From assembly GCF_008087625.1 (NCBI RefSeq), contig NZ_CP042997.1, positions 868,001-932,000 on the forward strand: a stretch of 64,000 bases of DNA, given 5' to 3'. Under the pieces are notes generated by a model. The model saw only the letters and a program-made list of their open reading frames with translations, did not search any database and was not told where the DNA came from. Source of the stretch: Aquisphaera giovannonii. GTDB lineage: Bacteria > Planctomycetota > Planctomycetia > Isosphaerales > Isosphaeraceae. This document shows, piece by piece, positions 52,759-62,125 of this stretch. The first letter of the stretch is position 1; every line of letters begins with the position of its first letter. The translations under genes were made by a program, and so were the position numbers.

Positions 52759-54549
52759 ATGAGGCGAAGCATGACGAACCCGTGTCGGAGGACGGCCCTC
52801 TGGGCCGCGACGATCGCTCGTGCCGCGGTCGCGTGGGCCGCGACGTCGATGGCCGTCGCGGCGGAGCCCGCGAAGTCGAATCGCCCGAACATCGTCATCA
52901 TCATGAGCGACGACATGGGCTATTCGGACCTCGGCTGCTACGGCGGCGAGCACGCGACGCCGAACCTCGACGGGCTGGCGGCGAAGGGGGTGCGGTTCAC
53001 GCAGTTCTACAACACGGCGCGGTGCTGCCCGACGCGGGCCTCGCTGCTGACGGGGCTGTACCCTCACCAGGCCGGGATCGGGCACATGATGGAGGATCGC
53101 GGCCACGACGGCTACCGCGGCGTGCTGAACCGCAACGCGGTCACGATCGCCGAGGTGCTCAAGCCGGCCGGGTACCGCACCTACATGGTGGGCAAGTGGC
53201 ACGTCGCGCCGGGGCTCGGCCCGAAGGCCGATCGCGCGACCTGGCCCCTGGGCCGGGGGTTCGAGAAGTACTACGGCACCATCGCGGGCGCGGGCAGCTA
53301 CTACGACCCCGCCGCACTCGTCCGGCAGGAGACCCTGATCACGCCCGAGAACGACCCGGAGTACCGCCCCGGGTCGTACTACTACACCGACGCGCTCAGC
53401 GACAACGCCGTCCGCTTCCTGCGGCAGCATCGGGAGGAGTCGCCCGAGAAGCCGTTCTTCCTCTACGTCGCCTACACCGCCGCCCACTGGCCGATGCACG
53501 CCCCCGAGGCGGCCGTCGCGAAATACGCGGGGAAGTTCGACGCCGGCTACGCCCCGCTGAGACAGGCCCGCCTCCGCCGCATGAAGGAGATGGGCCTGCT
53601 GCCGGCCGACGCCGAGCTCTCCCCCGGGGCCGAGGACTGGGACGCCGTCCCAGACAAGAGGTGGGAGGCCCGCACCAAGGAAGTCTACGCGGCGATGATC
53701 GAGATCATGGACGCCGGGATCGGCCGGATCGTCGGGGAGCTGAAGGCGTCGAACCGGCTGGACGACACGCTGATCCTTTTCCTCCAGGACAACGGCGCCT
53801 GCGCGGAGAACACCGGCCGGCAGGCGAACAAGCAGCCCGCGCCGGAGGACCTGAAGCCGCTGGGCCGCGACGGCCTCCAGTCGAAGATCCAGCCGCCGAT
53901 GCAGACCCGCGACGGCCGCTGGGTGCGTACCGGCCCGGGCGTGATGGCGGGGCCGGCCGACACCTACATCGCCTACGGCCGGGGCTGGGCGAACGTCAGC
54001 AACGCGCCCTTCCGCGAGTACAAGCACTGGACCCACGAGGGGGGCATCTCGACCCCCCTGATCGCGCACTGGCCCGCCGGGATCCGGCCCGACCGCTCCG
54101 GGGCGTTCGAGCGCCAGCCCGGCCACCTGATCGACCTCATGGCCACCTGCGCGGACCTCGCCGGCGCGAGCTACCCGCTGGAGAAGGACGGCCAGCCGAT
54201 CAAGCCGCGCGAGGGGGTGAGCCTCCGCCCGGCCCTCAACGGCGAGCCCCTGGCGCGGGCCCAGCCCCTCTTCTGGGAGCACGAGGGCAACCGCGCCGTC
54301 CGCGAGGGGGATTGGAAGCTCGTCGCCAAGGAGGGCCGGCCCTGGGAGCTCTACAACATCGCCAACGACCGCGCGGAGCTCCACGACCTGGCCGTGGCGC
54401 ACCCCGACCGCGTGAAGGACCTGGCCGCGAAGTGGACCGCGTATGCCTCCCGCGCCGACGTCCTGCCGCTGGGCGCCTGGCACGCCCAACCGGCGAACCG
54501 CCGCGCCGGGGCGGCCGCGAAGAAGGCCGCGACCCCGGACGATCGCTGA
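52759..54549 (+). CDS. Exported arylsulfatase-type sulfatase
   Basis: A 596-residue sulfatase hydrolysing sulfate esters. After a signal peptide (TALWAATIARAAVAWAATSM) the protein shows NRPNIVIIMSDDMGYSDLGC (metal-binding Asp pair), the C-x-P-x-R motif CCPTRASLLTG, in which Cys89 should be converted to formylglycine, YMVGKWHV, FLYVAYTAAHWPMH, LILFLQDNGAC and FREYKHWTHEGGISTPLIAHWP. Two in-frame ATGs (52759, 52771) both have GAGG-type sites at acceptable spacing; either gives a signal peptide. Planctomycetes encode very many sulfatases for sulfated polysaccharides. No formylglycine-generating enzyme gene is adjacent. A Lys/Ala-rich tail ends the protein. Confidence 0.94.
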   Translation: MRRSMTNPCRRTALWAATIARAAVAWAATSMAVAAEPAKSNRPNIVIIMSDDMGYSDLGCYGGEHATPNLDGLAAKGVRFTQFYNTARCCPTRASLLTGLYPHQAGIGHMMEDRGHDGYRGVLNRNAVTIAEVLKPAGYRTYMVGKWHVAPGLGPKADRATWPLGRGFEKYYGTIAGAGSYYDPAALVRQETLITPENDPEYRPGSYYYTDALSDNAVRFLRQHREESPEKPFFLYVAYTAAHWPMHAPEAAVAKYAGKFDAGYAPLRQARLRRMKEMGLLPADAELSPGAEDWDAVPDKRWEARTKEVYAAMIEIMDAGIGRIVGELKASNRLDDTLILFLQDNGACAENTGRQANKQPAPEDLKPLGRDGLQSKIQPPMQTRDGRWVRTGPGVMAGPADTYIAYGRGWANVSNAPFREYKHWTHEGGISTPLIAHWPAGIRPDRSGAFERQPGHLIDLMATCADLAGASYPLEKDGQPIKPREGVSLRPALNGEPLARAQPLFWEHEGNRAVREGDWKLVAKEGRPWELYNIANDRAELHDLAVAHPDRVKDLAAKWTAYASRADVLPLGAWHAQPANRRAGAAAKKAATPDDR

Positions 54550-55344
54550 TCGGACGAGTGGTGCCCCGCTGGAGGAGCCGGCTCCGCCGGCCGACCGCAG
54601 GAACCCGGCCCACCGCGAATGCCGGAGGCTCGCGACGCGAACGGATGCCGCGCCCCGAGGCAGGCGGAGGCCCCCGCCGCGGAACGCGTCGGCCCCGGCC
54701 TCGCTCCCTGGCCAGGGCGGTCCCGCGGCATCGCCTGCGGCCCTGCCGCAGCCACCCGGCGGGGCTTGCCTGATCGTCCATGCCGCGCCCGGGCGCCGGG
54801 TGGCTGCGGGCCGTCCGGCGCGCGGTTCGAGGGCCGGACCGTTGGACGGGGCCCTCTCGGTCGCGCCAGGCCGTCCGGGTGGCTGTGGCGGACGCGCAGC
54901 GACGCCACGGGACCGCCGACGACGGCGAGAGCGGCGCAGGCCCGCCCGCTTGCCCCGGCGGTCCCGCGGCATCGCCTGCGGCTCTGCCGCAGCCACCCTG
55001 AGGTCGGGCTGACGACGGCCGGCCGACTCGGCGGTAGGAGGCGGCTCCCGCCGCCGAACGCGCCGGGCTGGGGCTGCCCCTTCGGCGGCGGGCGCCACCT
55101 CCTGCCGGGACCGAACCCCATGCTCGACGCTGGCGAGGACCGCCCCTGACAAATCCTTCATGCCGCGGAGGGCGGTCCGCAAGTTGCTGACAGGCAGGGC
55201 CGTTGAAGGTCCTGGCCGCATGGAGAGGCTGCAAGGCTTGAGGATCCATGCGTGTGAAGGTCCCCGCAATTCGGATGTGAGCACGGGTTTGTCGCGACGG
55301 CTCGCGGCGGGTGGTCGGATTGGCGTTCCAGCGTGGAGGTCGCC
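54550..55344. repeat. 800-base spacer with at least three REP-like hairpins
   Basis: Plus-oriented copies lie at 54716-54759 and 54957-55000, a minus-oriented copy at 54875-54917 (outer stem GTGGCG/CGCCAC, fully paired) and a truncated minus copy near 54,795-54,830. No gene is supported. The last 200 bases have no clear features except the strong ribosome binding site of the next gene at 55335-55340. Confidence 0.7.
55335..55340 (+). promoter_or_regulatory. Ribosome binding site selecting a TTG start
   Basis: GGAGGT at 55335-55340 lies four bases before the TTG at 55345. It overlaps the alternative GTG candidate at 55333, which therefore cannot use it, and this decides the start of the GH-A glycosidase gene. 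Confidence 0.65.
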
Positions 55345-56505
55345 TTGATAGGCAGTCCCCTGTTCCGCAGCTTCTTCCTCGGCGGCTTCGAATGCTCGAC
55401 CCATCGGCGGCGATGCGGCCGTCGGCTCGACCAGGTCGCCGCGACGGCGCATGACCGCTTCGCCGCGACGGACTACGCGCTCCTGAAGGCCCACGGGATC
55501 GAGGCCGTCCGCGAGGGGCTGCGCTGGCACCTCATCGAGGCGTCGCCGGGGCGCTATGATTTCGCGAGCGTCCTGCCGATCCTCCGCGCCGCGCGCGAGG
55601 CGGGGATGCAGGTGATCTGGGACCTCTTCCACTTCGGCGTCCCCGACGACCTGGACATCTTCGATCCGCGGTTCGTCGACCGCCTCGCCGGCCTGGCCCG
55701 CGCCTTCGCCGGGCTGCTGGACGGCGAGTCGGACGACGTCCCCTGGATCGCGCCGGTCAACGAGATCTCGTTCGTCTCGTGGGCCGGCGGCGAGGTGGCG
55801 GAGCTCGACCCCTATGCCCGGTCCCGCGGCCGGGAGCTCAAGCGCCAGCTCGTGCGGGCGGCCATCGCGGCGACGGAGGCGGTGTGGGACGTGCTGCCCT
55901 CGGCGCGGATCGCCCACATCGACCCGGTCTTCCACGTCATCGCCCACCCGGACCGCCCGCACGAGGCCCCGGACGCGGAGGCCTACCGGCGGGTGCAGTT
56001 CGAGGCCTGGGACATGCTCTCGGGCCGGGCGGAGCCGTCGCTGGGCGGACGCCCGAAGTATCTCGACGTGATCGGCGTGAACTACTATCCCTGGAACCAG
56101 TGGATCTACAACGGCCCGACGGCCGACGGCACGACGATCCGCCCGGACCACCCGGGCTACCGCCCGTTCCGGCTGATGCTCCACGAGATCGCCCGGCGCT
56201 ACGGCCGCCCGCTGTTCGTCGCCGAGACCGGCACCGAGGGGGACAGGCGGGCCGGCTGGCTGCATTCGGTGTCGCGCGAGGTCCGCGCCGCGATCCTGCG
56301 GGGCGTGCCCGTCGGGGGGATCTGCCTGTACCCGATCGTCAATTTCCCCGGCTGGGACGACGACCGCCACTGCCAGAACGGCCTCTGGGATTACGCCGAC
56401 GAGGCCGGCCGTCGGGCCCCGCACGAGCCCCTGGCGCACGAGCTGCGCAGGCAGGACCGCCGCTTCCGGCGGATCCGACGCGGCTTGCGCGTCCTCGGGG
56501 CGTGA
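55345..56505 (+). CDS. Clan GH-A glycosidase-like protein (beta-glucosidase-like)
   Basis: A 386-residue (beta/alpha)8 barrel protein without a signal peptide. The start LFRSFFLGGFECSTHR is typical of a bacterial group annotated as family 1-like or beta-glucosidase-like. Barrel landmarks are REGLRWHLIEASPGRYDF, QVIWDLFHFGVPDDLD, the acid/base candidate Glu in WIAPVNEISF, VIGVNYYPWNQW and the nucleophile candidate Glu in LFVAETGTEG. Trp and Tyr residues near the active site fit a glycoside substrate. Members of this group often lie near glycosyltransferase genes; here the neighbours are a sulfatase and a sigma/kinase pair. The start is TTG, set by GGAGGT four bases upstream. Confidence 0.82.
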   Translation: MIGSPLFRSFFLGGFECSTHRRRCGRRLDQVAATAHDRFAATDYALLKAHGIEAVREGLRWHLIEASPGRYDFASVLPILRAAREAGMQVIWDLFHFGVPDDLDIFDPRFVDRLAGLARAFAGLLDGESDDVPWIAPVNEISFVSWAGGEVAELDPYARSRGRELKRQLVRAAIAATEAVWDVLPSARIAHIDPVFHVIAHPDRPHEAPDAEAYRRVQFEAWDMLSGRAEPSLGGRPKYLDVIGVNYYPWNQWIYNGPTADGTTIRPDHPGYRPFRLMLHEIARRYGRPLFVAETGTEGDRRAGWLHSVSREVRAAILRGVPVGGICLYPIVNFPGWDDDRHCQNGLWDYADEAGRRAPHEPLAHELRRQDRRFRRIRRGLRVLGA

Positions 56506-56696
56506 GCGGCCCGCCCGTCGTTGGATGATCCGCCAACGCCCCCTCCTCCGCCCCGCAAGAGCCGCGACCCGCCTGGCATGGCACCTGCGGCCGTCGAGAT
56601 CGGGGATCGGGGAGGGAGTCGCGAGTCGTCAAGGGGCCGATCCTGGCGCGGAGACGGGCGGGGCGTCGTCGGCCGTCGTCGGGCGCCTGCGTCTCC

Positions 56697-58946
56697 TCAT
56701 CGGCTCCGGAGCGTCGCGGACTTCGGCTTCGTGCCGCGGACGGACGCAGGCCCGCCGGTGTAATCGAGCTTCGCCCCGGGCTCCAGGCGGTACTCGAGGT
56801 TCCTGTGGACCGCGACCACGGCCGCGGAAGGCCCCTTGAGCTCGACGCGGAGGTCGCCCACGCTCAGGCCGGAGAGGTCCAGGTGGCTCGAGTCCTTCGC
56901 GGCGATCGTGGCGGAGTCGGCCTTGCCCTTCAGGTGCGTGCGGCTCGCGTCGGCGAGCCTCAGGCCCAGCTCCGCCGCGTTCACGGTCCCGGCCAGCTCG
57001 CTCGCGTCGGAGAGGTCCGCCAGGAATCGCCCGGTGGAAGGCACCAGGAGGTCGGCCCGGCTGGCGTCGGACAGCTTGATGCCGAGCTCGCCGATCGGGA
57101 ATTTGGACAGGTCCAGCCGGCTCGCGTCCTCGGCAAGCGCCCGGACGGCCCTGGCCGACCCCGCGAGCCTGAGGCGGCTCGCGTCGTCCAGCCGGAAGTC
57201 CGCGCGATTCAGCTCGATCGACCCGTCGACCCTGCTGGCGTCGGAGACCGAGAGGCGGAAATCCCCCTCGTTCCGGAAGCCGTTCAGGGTCGCCCTCGAC
57301 GCGTCCTTCACGGCGATCCCTTCCAGCGAGGGCATGCTGATCTCGGCCCGCAGCGGCACGTTGTAGCGGTAGTTCCGCCCGGGCTTCAGGCGCAGGCGGA
57401 GCGTGCCGCCCTCGCGGGCGACGTCGAGGAACTCGACGAGCTTCTCGTCCGAGGAGGTCGTGACCTTGAACCGATCCCCCCGGGTGATCACCGCCTGGAA
57501 GGTCGAGCCGACCGCCACCGTCGAGAAGCCGGCGACCTCCCAGGCCTTCTCGGCCGCCCTGCCCGAGCCGACGATCTCGGCGGCCGGGCCGCCCCCGGAC
57601 GAGGCCGTGACGACCGCGTCGCCGGGCCGCGCCGCTTCGGCCTTCGGGGCCGCCGCCGCGGGCTTCGTCGGATCCTGGGGGGCCCCGTCCCGACGCCCCG
57701 GCAGGCCGAAGGCGGCGAGCAGCAGGGCCGCGGGGACGGCGGCGAGCATCGAGGCCCTCCCTCGCGTGATCGGGCCGGAGCGGCGAGCCGTCGGGGTGGC
57801 GGAGGAGCCCGTGCGCTGGACCTCGGCGAGGTGGTGCGTCAGGAGCTCCGCGACCTCGGCGGCCGAGGCGAACCGCCGGCCCGGATCCTTCTCGAGCAGG
57901 CGGTCGACGACCTTCGCCAGCCAGCCCGGTATGTCGGGGTCCACCTGCCGCAGCGGCCTCGGCCGGTCGTCGCAGACCCGTCGCAGCACCGCCGGCGTGG
58001 AGTCCCCACGGAAGGGCGAATGACCCGCGAGCATGAAGTAGAGGACGCCGCCCAGGCTGAACAGGTCGGAGCGATGGTCGATCGCGTCGCCCCGGGCCTG
58101 CTCCGGCGACATGTATTGCGGCGTCCCGGCGACGACCCCGCTCTGCGTCTGGCTGGCGTCGTCCACGGCCCGGGCCAGCCCGAAGTCCGACAGCTTCACC
58201 CGCTCCACCCCGCTCTCCAGCAGGATGTTCGACGGCTTGACGTCGCGGTGGACGAGCCCCTGGTCGTGGGCGGCGGCCAGGGCCCGGGCGGCCTGCATCC
58301 CGACGCGGAGGACCTCCTTCACGTCCATCGGCCCGTCGCCGTCCACGCGGTCCTGGAGCGACCGGCCCGCGATGCAGGGCATGACCAGGTACGGCAGGCC
58401 GTTCCACGAATCGACGGCGTGGATGGCCACCACGTTGTCGTGGACGACCGCGGCGGCGGCCCTCGCCTCCCTCGCGAACCGCGTGCGGGCCTGGGCGCTG
58501 GTGGCGAGCCTCGGGGCGAGGACCTTGATGGCGACGTACCGGCCGAGGGCCGGGTCGTACGCCTTGAGGACGATCCCGAAGGCCCCCCGGCCGAGCATCC
58601 GGGTGACCTCGTACGGCCCGAGCCTCCCGAGGCACCCCGACCTGGGCGAAGGCTCCAGGAAGTCCAGCGTGATCAGCTCCTCGACGTTCGGCGAGTCGCC
58701 GCGATGGAGCCTCGTCGGCCCGGCCGCCTCCGGGCCGACCCTCCCTCGGGGGCCCGCGGCCGGCGAGGCCCCGCGGAGCTCCGCCACGATCCGGCTGCCC
58801 GAGGCCAGCCGGTCCAGCGCGTCCCGGCAGGCCTCGCAGTGGTCCAGGTGCGCCGCGAGCTTTCGGGATTCGTCCTCGCCCAGCTCGTCGTCGAGGAAGG
58901 ACCTCAGGCGCGACTCGCTGCAAGTCTCTCGGGTGAGCGGTGTCAT
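56697..58946 (-). CDS. zf-HC2 / Ser-Thr kinase / DUF2807 fusion
   Basis: A 749-residue protein. Residues 10-45 are a zf-HC2 anti-sigma-type zinc finger (AAHLDHCEACRDAL; His33, Cys37, Cys40). The kinase domain (about 110-380) has MLGRGAFGIVLKAYD, Lys141 in VAIKVLAP, HRDVKPSNILL with Asp235, DFGLAR and GTPQYMSPEQAR. A membrane segment lies at about 398-416. The outside part (about 470-745) is a DUF2807/auto-transporter-adhesin-head beta-helix with a DASR motif recurring about every 17-23 residues. It starts 13 bases after the stop of an ECF sigma gene on the same strand. The zinc finger suggests that it binds that sigma factor, with control by the extracytoplasmic DUF2807 part; this is inference. 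Confidence 0.92.
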   Translation of the reverse strand: MTPLTRETCSESRLRSFLDDELGEDESRKLAAHLDHCEACRDALDRLASGSRIVAELRGASPAAGPRGRVGPEAAGPTRLHRGDSPNVEELITLDFLEPSPRSGCLGRLGPYEVTRMLGRGAFGIVLKAYDPALGRYVAIKVLAPRLATSAQARTRFAREARAAAAVVHDNVVAIHAVDSWNGLPYLVMPCIAGRSLQDRVDGDGPMDVKEVLRVGMQAARALAAAHDQGLVHRDVKPSNILLESGVERVKLSDFGLARAVDDASQTQSGVVAGTPQYMSPEQARGDAIDHRSDLFSLGGVLYFMLAGHSPFRGDSTPAVLRRVCDDRPRPLRQVDPDIPGWLAKVVDRLLEKDPGRRFASAAEVAELLTHHLAEVQRTGSSATPTARRSGPITRGRASMLAAVPAALLLAAFGLPGRRDGAPQDPTKPAAAAPKAEAARPGDAVVTASSGGGPAAEIVGSGRAAEKAWEVAGFSTVAVGSTFQAVITRGDRFKVTTSSDEKLVEFLDVAREGGTLRLRLKPGRNYRYNVPLRAEISMPSLEGIAVKDASRATLNGFRNEGDFRLSVSDASRVDGSIELNRADFRLDDASRLRLAGSARAVRALAEDASRLDLSKFPIGELGIKLSDASRADLLVPSTGRFLADLSDASELAGTVNAAELGLRLADASRTHLKGKADSATIAAKDSSHLDLSGLSVGDLRVELKGPSAAVVAVHRNLEYRLEPGAKLDYTGGPASVRGTKPKSATLRSR

Positions 58947-58959
58947 GATCGGCGTGCCC

Positions 58960-59571
58960 CTACGGGTGATCGGTAGATTCCCAATCGAACTGCTCGAGCT
59001 CGCGTCGGATCCGGACCACGGCGCGGCTCTTGTACTGGTAGACGGTCCCCAGGCTCATGCCCAGGGCCTCCGCGACCTCCCTCGGCGGCCTCCCGTCCAC
59101 GCCCGCCAGCCGGAAGGCCTGCCAGGCGACGTCGGAGAACTCGTGCCGCACGCGATCGGCCGCCCAGAGGACCAGGCCGCGCCGTCGCTCCGCGTCGAAC
59201 TCGGCCGAGTCCTCCGAGGACGGGTCGGGCCGCTGCTCCAGGAGGCGGAGGACGTCCGTGTCCCCGGAGCCGAGCGGCTGATGACGACGGGCGGCGAGGA
59301 GGTTGATGATCAGGTTGCGCGCGATCCGCGAGAGCCATCCCCGGAACGAGCCCCGACGCGGGTCGGGGTCGTACCGATCGATGGCCCGGGCGACCGCGCG
59401 GAAGACCTCCTGGGCGAGGTCCTCCGCGTCGGCCTCCTGGAGCCCCCGGCCCCGCGCGATCCGGCGGACGACGGGCCCGTAGATCGCCACGAACTGGGAC
59501 CAGGCCCGCTCGTCCTCCGGGTCGCGGAGCCGGATCACGAGGCTGGCGTGCGTGCTCGGCGACTCGGCCAT
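58960..59571 (-). CDS. ECF-type RNA polymerase sigma factor
   Basis: A 203-residue ECF sigma. Region 2 shows VIRLRDPEDERAWSQFVAIY and DAEDLAQEVFRAVARAIDRY, then FRGWLSRIARNLIINLLAAR; region 4 shows WQAFRLAGVDGRPPREVAEA and GMSLGTVYQYKSRAVVRIRR. The length is usual for the family. The ATG at 59571 has GGAGG eight bases upstream; the frame is open further upstream but runs through a repeat element. The kinase fusion gene begins 13 bases after its stop, so the two form an operon in which the kinase protein carries an anti-sigma-type zinc finger. It probably directs transcription of a small regulon, including this operon by analogy with other ECF systems. Confidence 0.93.
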   Translation of the reverse strand: MAESPSTHASLVIRLRDPEDERAWSQFVAIYGPVVRRIARGRGLQEADAEDLAQEVFRAVARAIDRYDPDPRRGSFRGWLSRIARNLIINLLAARRHQPLGSGDTDVLRLLEQRPDPSSEDSAEFDAERRRGLVLWAADRVRHEFSDVAWQAFRLAGVDGRPPREVAEALGMSLGTVYQYKSRAVVRIRRELEQFDWESTDHP

Positions 59572-59639
59572 CGATCGTGCCTCCGGGGACTTACACCGCC
59601 GTCGTGCGGGGCCTTGAACGGAATCGGGCCGAGGTCGGA

Positions 59640-59842
59640 TCGGTGCGGGGGAAGCCGGCCTGCTCGCCGAGGGCGGGCCAATCCGGCTCTCCCCCTCACG
59701 AAGGGGGAGTCGGGGGGGGTGGATGGCGCGGGCCGAGGCGAGCGAATCTACCCCCCCTGTATCCCCCCTTGGTAAGGGGAGAAGTGTGCGAGGTGGCGAA
59801 GGCGACCGTCCCGATCCGTGGCATGCAACGTCGTCGCGTGAC
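59640..59842. mobile_element. Degenerate copy of the 40.9 kb inverted-repeat element
   Basis: From about 59,690 to 59,840 the sequence follows the element at 40888-41134: CTCCCCCTCACGAAGGGGGA, then GGGGTGGATGGCGCGGGCCG, CCCCTGTATCCCCCCTTGGT, GAAGTGTGCGAGG and the end GTCGTCGCGTGACAC. The right arm is clear but the left terminal arm (about 59,640-59,690) is barely recognisable, so the copy is old. It fills the gap between the sigma factor start and the stop of the CBM9/beta-lactamase gene, and thus lies in the promoter region of the sigma/kinase operon. Confidence 0.7.
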
Positions 59843-59848
59843 ACCCGC

Positions 59849-62125
59849 CTAATCGCCCTTGAGCCGCCTGGCCGTGGAGTCGTGCCCATCCTCGTGGAGC
59901 GTGATGTGGGTGACCGTCCCCTTCTCGTCCTTGACGAACGTGAGCGAGCTCCGCGACGTCGGCTTCGTGAAGAAGTCCGCCTCGGATTCGGGATAGAGCT
60001 CGACCTTGCCCTCGTGCGTGGACTGGGCCATCAGGCGGTCCCCCTCGCGGGTGACGGTGACGATCTCGTCCGGGCGGACCTCGTAGCGCCCGGCGTAGGC
60101 GTCGAAGAGCTTCGGATCGACCTTCACGGCCCTGTGTGCGATGGGCGCCGGCGCCTTCAGCCCGGCGAGGCCGGTGATCAGGTAGGCTCCCAGCACGTCG
60201 TCGAACTTCTCGGCGTCGTCATTGTTGACGAGGAACACATATCCGAACCCGTAGTCTCGATAGAGGATCGATCGGCTCGTGAAGCCGGTATTCCTCCCCC
60301 CGTGGCCGTAGGATAGGCCCAGCGGGGTCTCCTCGATCGAGATGCCGAGCCCCCACGAACTCCGCGGCCTCTCCGGGCCGACGGCCACCTGCGGCCGGAG
60401 CATCTCCCTCGCCGTGGCCTCCGCGAGCCCCTTCCCCCGCACGACGCCGATCAGGAACTTCGCATATTCCCCGGCGCTCACGTGGAGGCTGGCCGCCGTG
60501 TTGGGCTCGGTGGGCTTCCACTTCGGCAGGGGCGATGCCCCAGCGTGCCCCGTGGCGGTGAGGCGGGCGACGTCGTCGTTGAAGATGAGCGACGCGTGCT
60601 CGACGCCCAGGGGGCCCAGGACCTCCGCCTGGATCAGGCCCTCCAGCTTCTTGCCCGTCCGCTTCTCGACGACCTTGCCGAGGTACACGAACCCCTCGCC
60701 CGAGTAGGAGACCCGCGTGCCGGGCGCGAACAGCATCTCCAGCTTCCCCGTCCGCCAGTTGGGGAAGCCCGACCTGTGGGTCAGCACCATCCTGGCCGTG
60801 ATCTGCTTGTAGCGCTCGTCGTGCGCGATGTCCTCGTAGGGGAGATAGGTATACAGCGGGGCGTCGAGCTCGATCACCCCGCGATCGACGAGCCGGAGGA
60901 CCAGGTCCGCGAAGACGGGCTTGGTCATCGAGGCCGCCTCGAAGACCGTGTCATCCGCCACCGGCTGGCGCGTCGCCGCGTCCTTGACGCCGAGGCCGCG
61001 GCGGTAGACCACCTTCCAGTCCTTGATGACCGCGAGGGAGATGCCGGGCGTCTTGAAGTAGTCGAGATAGGCCCTCGCGAAGCGGTCGATCGCCGCGGCG
61101 TCCACCGGCCCGTCGCCGCGGAGGATGCCCCGCGCCTCGATGAGCCCCGGCGGGGGGATCGGCGTGACCCGGAGGGGCTCCGCCGTCGCGAGGCGGCCGG
61201 GCTCGACGCGGACCTCGACGGTCGCGTCCTCCCGGACGCGGACGTCCGGGGTGTCGACCGGGCGGACCGTGTAGGCGCCTTCGGGGAGCATCGCCACCCG
61301 GTACGAGCCGTAGGGGTCGACGGGCGCGTCGCGCCAGAGTCGCGACGACGACGCCGATCGGACCCGGACCCGCGACGGCGGCGCCAGCTTCGACGACTCC
61401 TCCCAGTCCGCCCGGCCCTCGAGCTCCCCGAATCGGGTCTCGGGCCGCGCGAGGAGGAGCTCGCCGCACCGGTCGGCCCCCTGGATCTTCTGCGTGCCTT
61501 GCCCCCAGGCGACCCACGAGAACGATCCGTCCTCGTCCTTGTCCGCCACGGAGACGTCGAAGCCGATCGCGCGATCGGGATCCAGCGGGGGATCCACCTC
61601 GATCCGCCATTCGTAGGTGATCCGGGACCCGGCCCGCTCCACCGCGACCTTCCGCCTCGCCTCGGGCACCTCGGCCGGCCCGACGGTCCGGCTCTGGTTG
61701 CCGTACCGGGCATACTGCGTGAAAGGCGAGCCCCCTTCGGAATGGGCCGCGTCGAGGAACAGCTCGCAGCCGTCCTGCCCGTCCCAGGCCGGCTCCCCCG
61801 GCCCGTCGAGCACGATCGAATCGTCGTCGACCACGACCGCGAAGAAGAGCGCGTGAGCGCCCGGGTCGTAGGCGACCCGGAAGCTGGCCTTCAGGTCCTT
61901 CGGGTCCCGGCGCTTGTCGCCGGCCTCGACCCGCTCGATGGGGTAAGTTTGCCGGCCTTCCGGCCAGTCGTCCAATCGACCGTCGATCGTGATGCCGGAC
62001 GCCGGATAGGCCACTCCCACGGCGCCATTCTGCCCGCGGGCGGCCGACGCGCCGATGAGGAGTGCGGCCGCGAAGCCGGCGAGGGATTTCCAACGTGCGG
62101 ACCGTCCGGCGAGCTCTTGTCTCAC
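59849..62125 (-). CDS. Exported CBM9-like / beta-lactamase-fold serine hydrolase fusion
   Basis: A 758-residue multidomain protein with a signal peptide (SLAGFAAALLIGASAARG). Residues about 38-250 are a carbohydrate-family-9-like domain (ASGITIDGRLDDWPEG, ELFLDAAHSEGG, YEWRIEVDPPLDP). A short carboxypeptidase-regulatory-like strand region follows (YRVAMLPEGAYTV). Residues about 345-650 are a class C beta-lactamase/DD-peptidase fold with SxxK in EAASMTKPVF (Ser about residue 396), the Tyr motif VSYSGEGF and HGG in SYGHGGRNTGF. A DUF3471-type C-terminus follows (DAYAGRYEVRPDEIVTV). It probably acts on an ester, amide or D-peptide in the envelope; antibiotic resistance is unlikely. GTG start, with GGAG nine bases upstream. 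Confidence 0.88.
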   Translation of the reverse strand: MRQELAGRSARWKSLAGFAAALLIGASAARGQNGAVGVAYPASGITIDGRLDDWPEGRQTYPIERVEAGDKRRDPKDLKASFRVAYDPGAHALFFAVVVDDDSIVLDGPGEPAWDGQDGCELFLDAAHSEGGSPFTQYARYGNQSRTVGPAEVPEARRKVAVERAGSRITYEWRIEVDPPLDPDRAIGFDVSVADKDEDGSFSWVAWGQGTQKIQGADRCGELLLARPETRFGELEGRADWEESSKLAPPSRVRVRSASSSRLWRDAPVDPYGSYRVAMLPEGAYTVRPVDTPDVRVREDATVEVRVEPGRLATAEPLRVTPIPPPGLIEARGILRGDGPVDAAAIDRFARAYLDYFKTPGISLAVIKDWKVVYRRGLGVKDAATRQPVADDTVFEAASMTKPVFADLVLRLVDRGVIELDAPLYTYLPYEDIAHDERYKQITARMVLTHRSGFPNWRTGKLEMLFAPGTRVSYSGEGFVYLGKVVEKRTGKKLEGLIQAEVLGPLGVEHASLIFNDDVARLTATGHAGASPLPKWKPTEPNTAASLHVSAGEYAKFLIGVVRGKGLAEATAREMLRPQVAVGPERPRSSWGLGISIEETPLGLSYGHGGRNTGFTSRSILYRDYGFGYVFLVNNDDAEKFDDVLGAYLITGLAGLKAPAPIAHRAVKVDPKLFDAYAGRYEVRPDEIVTVTREGDRLMAQSTHEGKVELYPESEADFFTKPTSRSSLTFVKDEKGTVTHITLHEDGHDSTARRLKGD

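Noticed and set aside
59849-62125. Antibiotic-resistance beta-lactamase
   Set aside because: The SxxK fold is fused to CBM9-like and DUF3471 domains, typical of envelope serine hydrolases of unknown substrate, and there is no resistance context.
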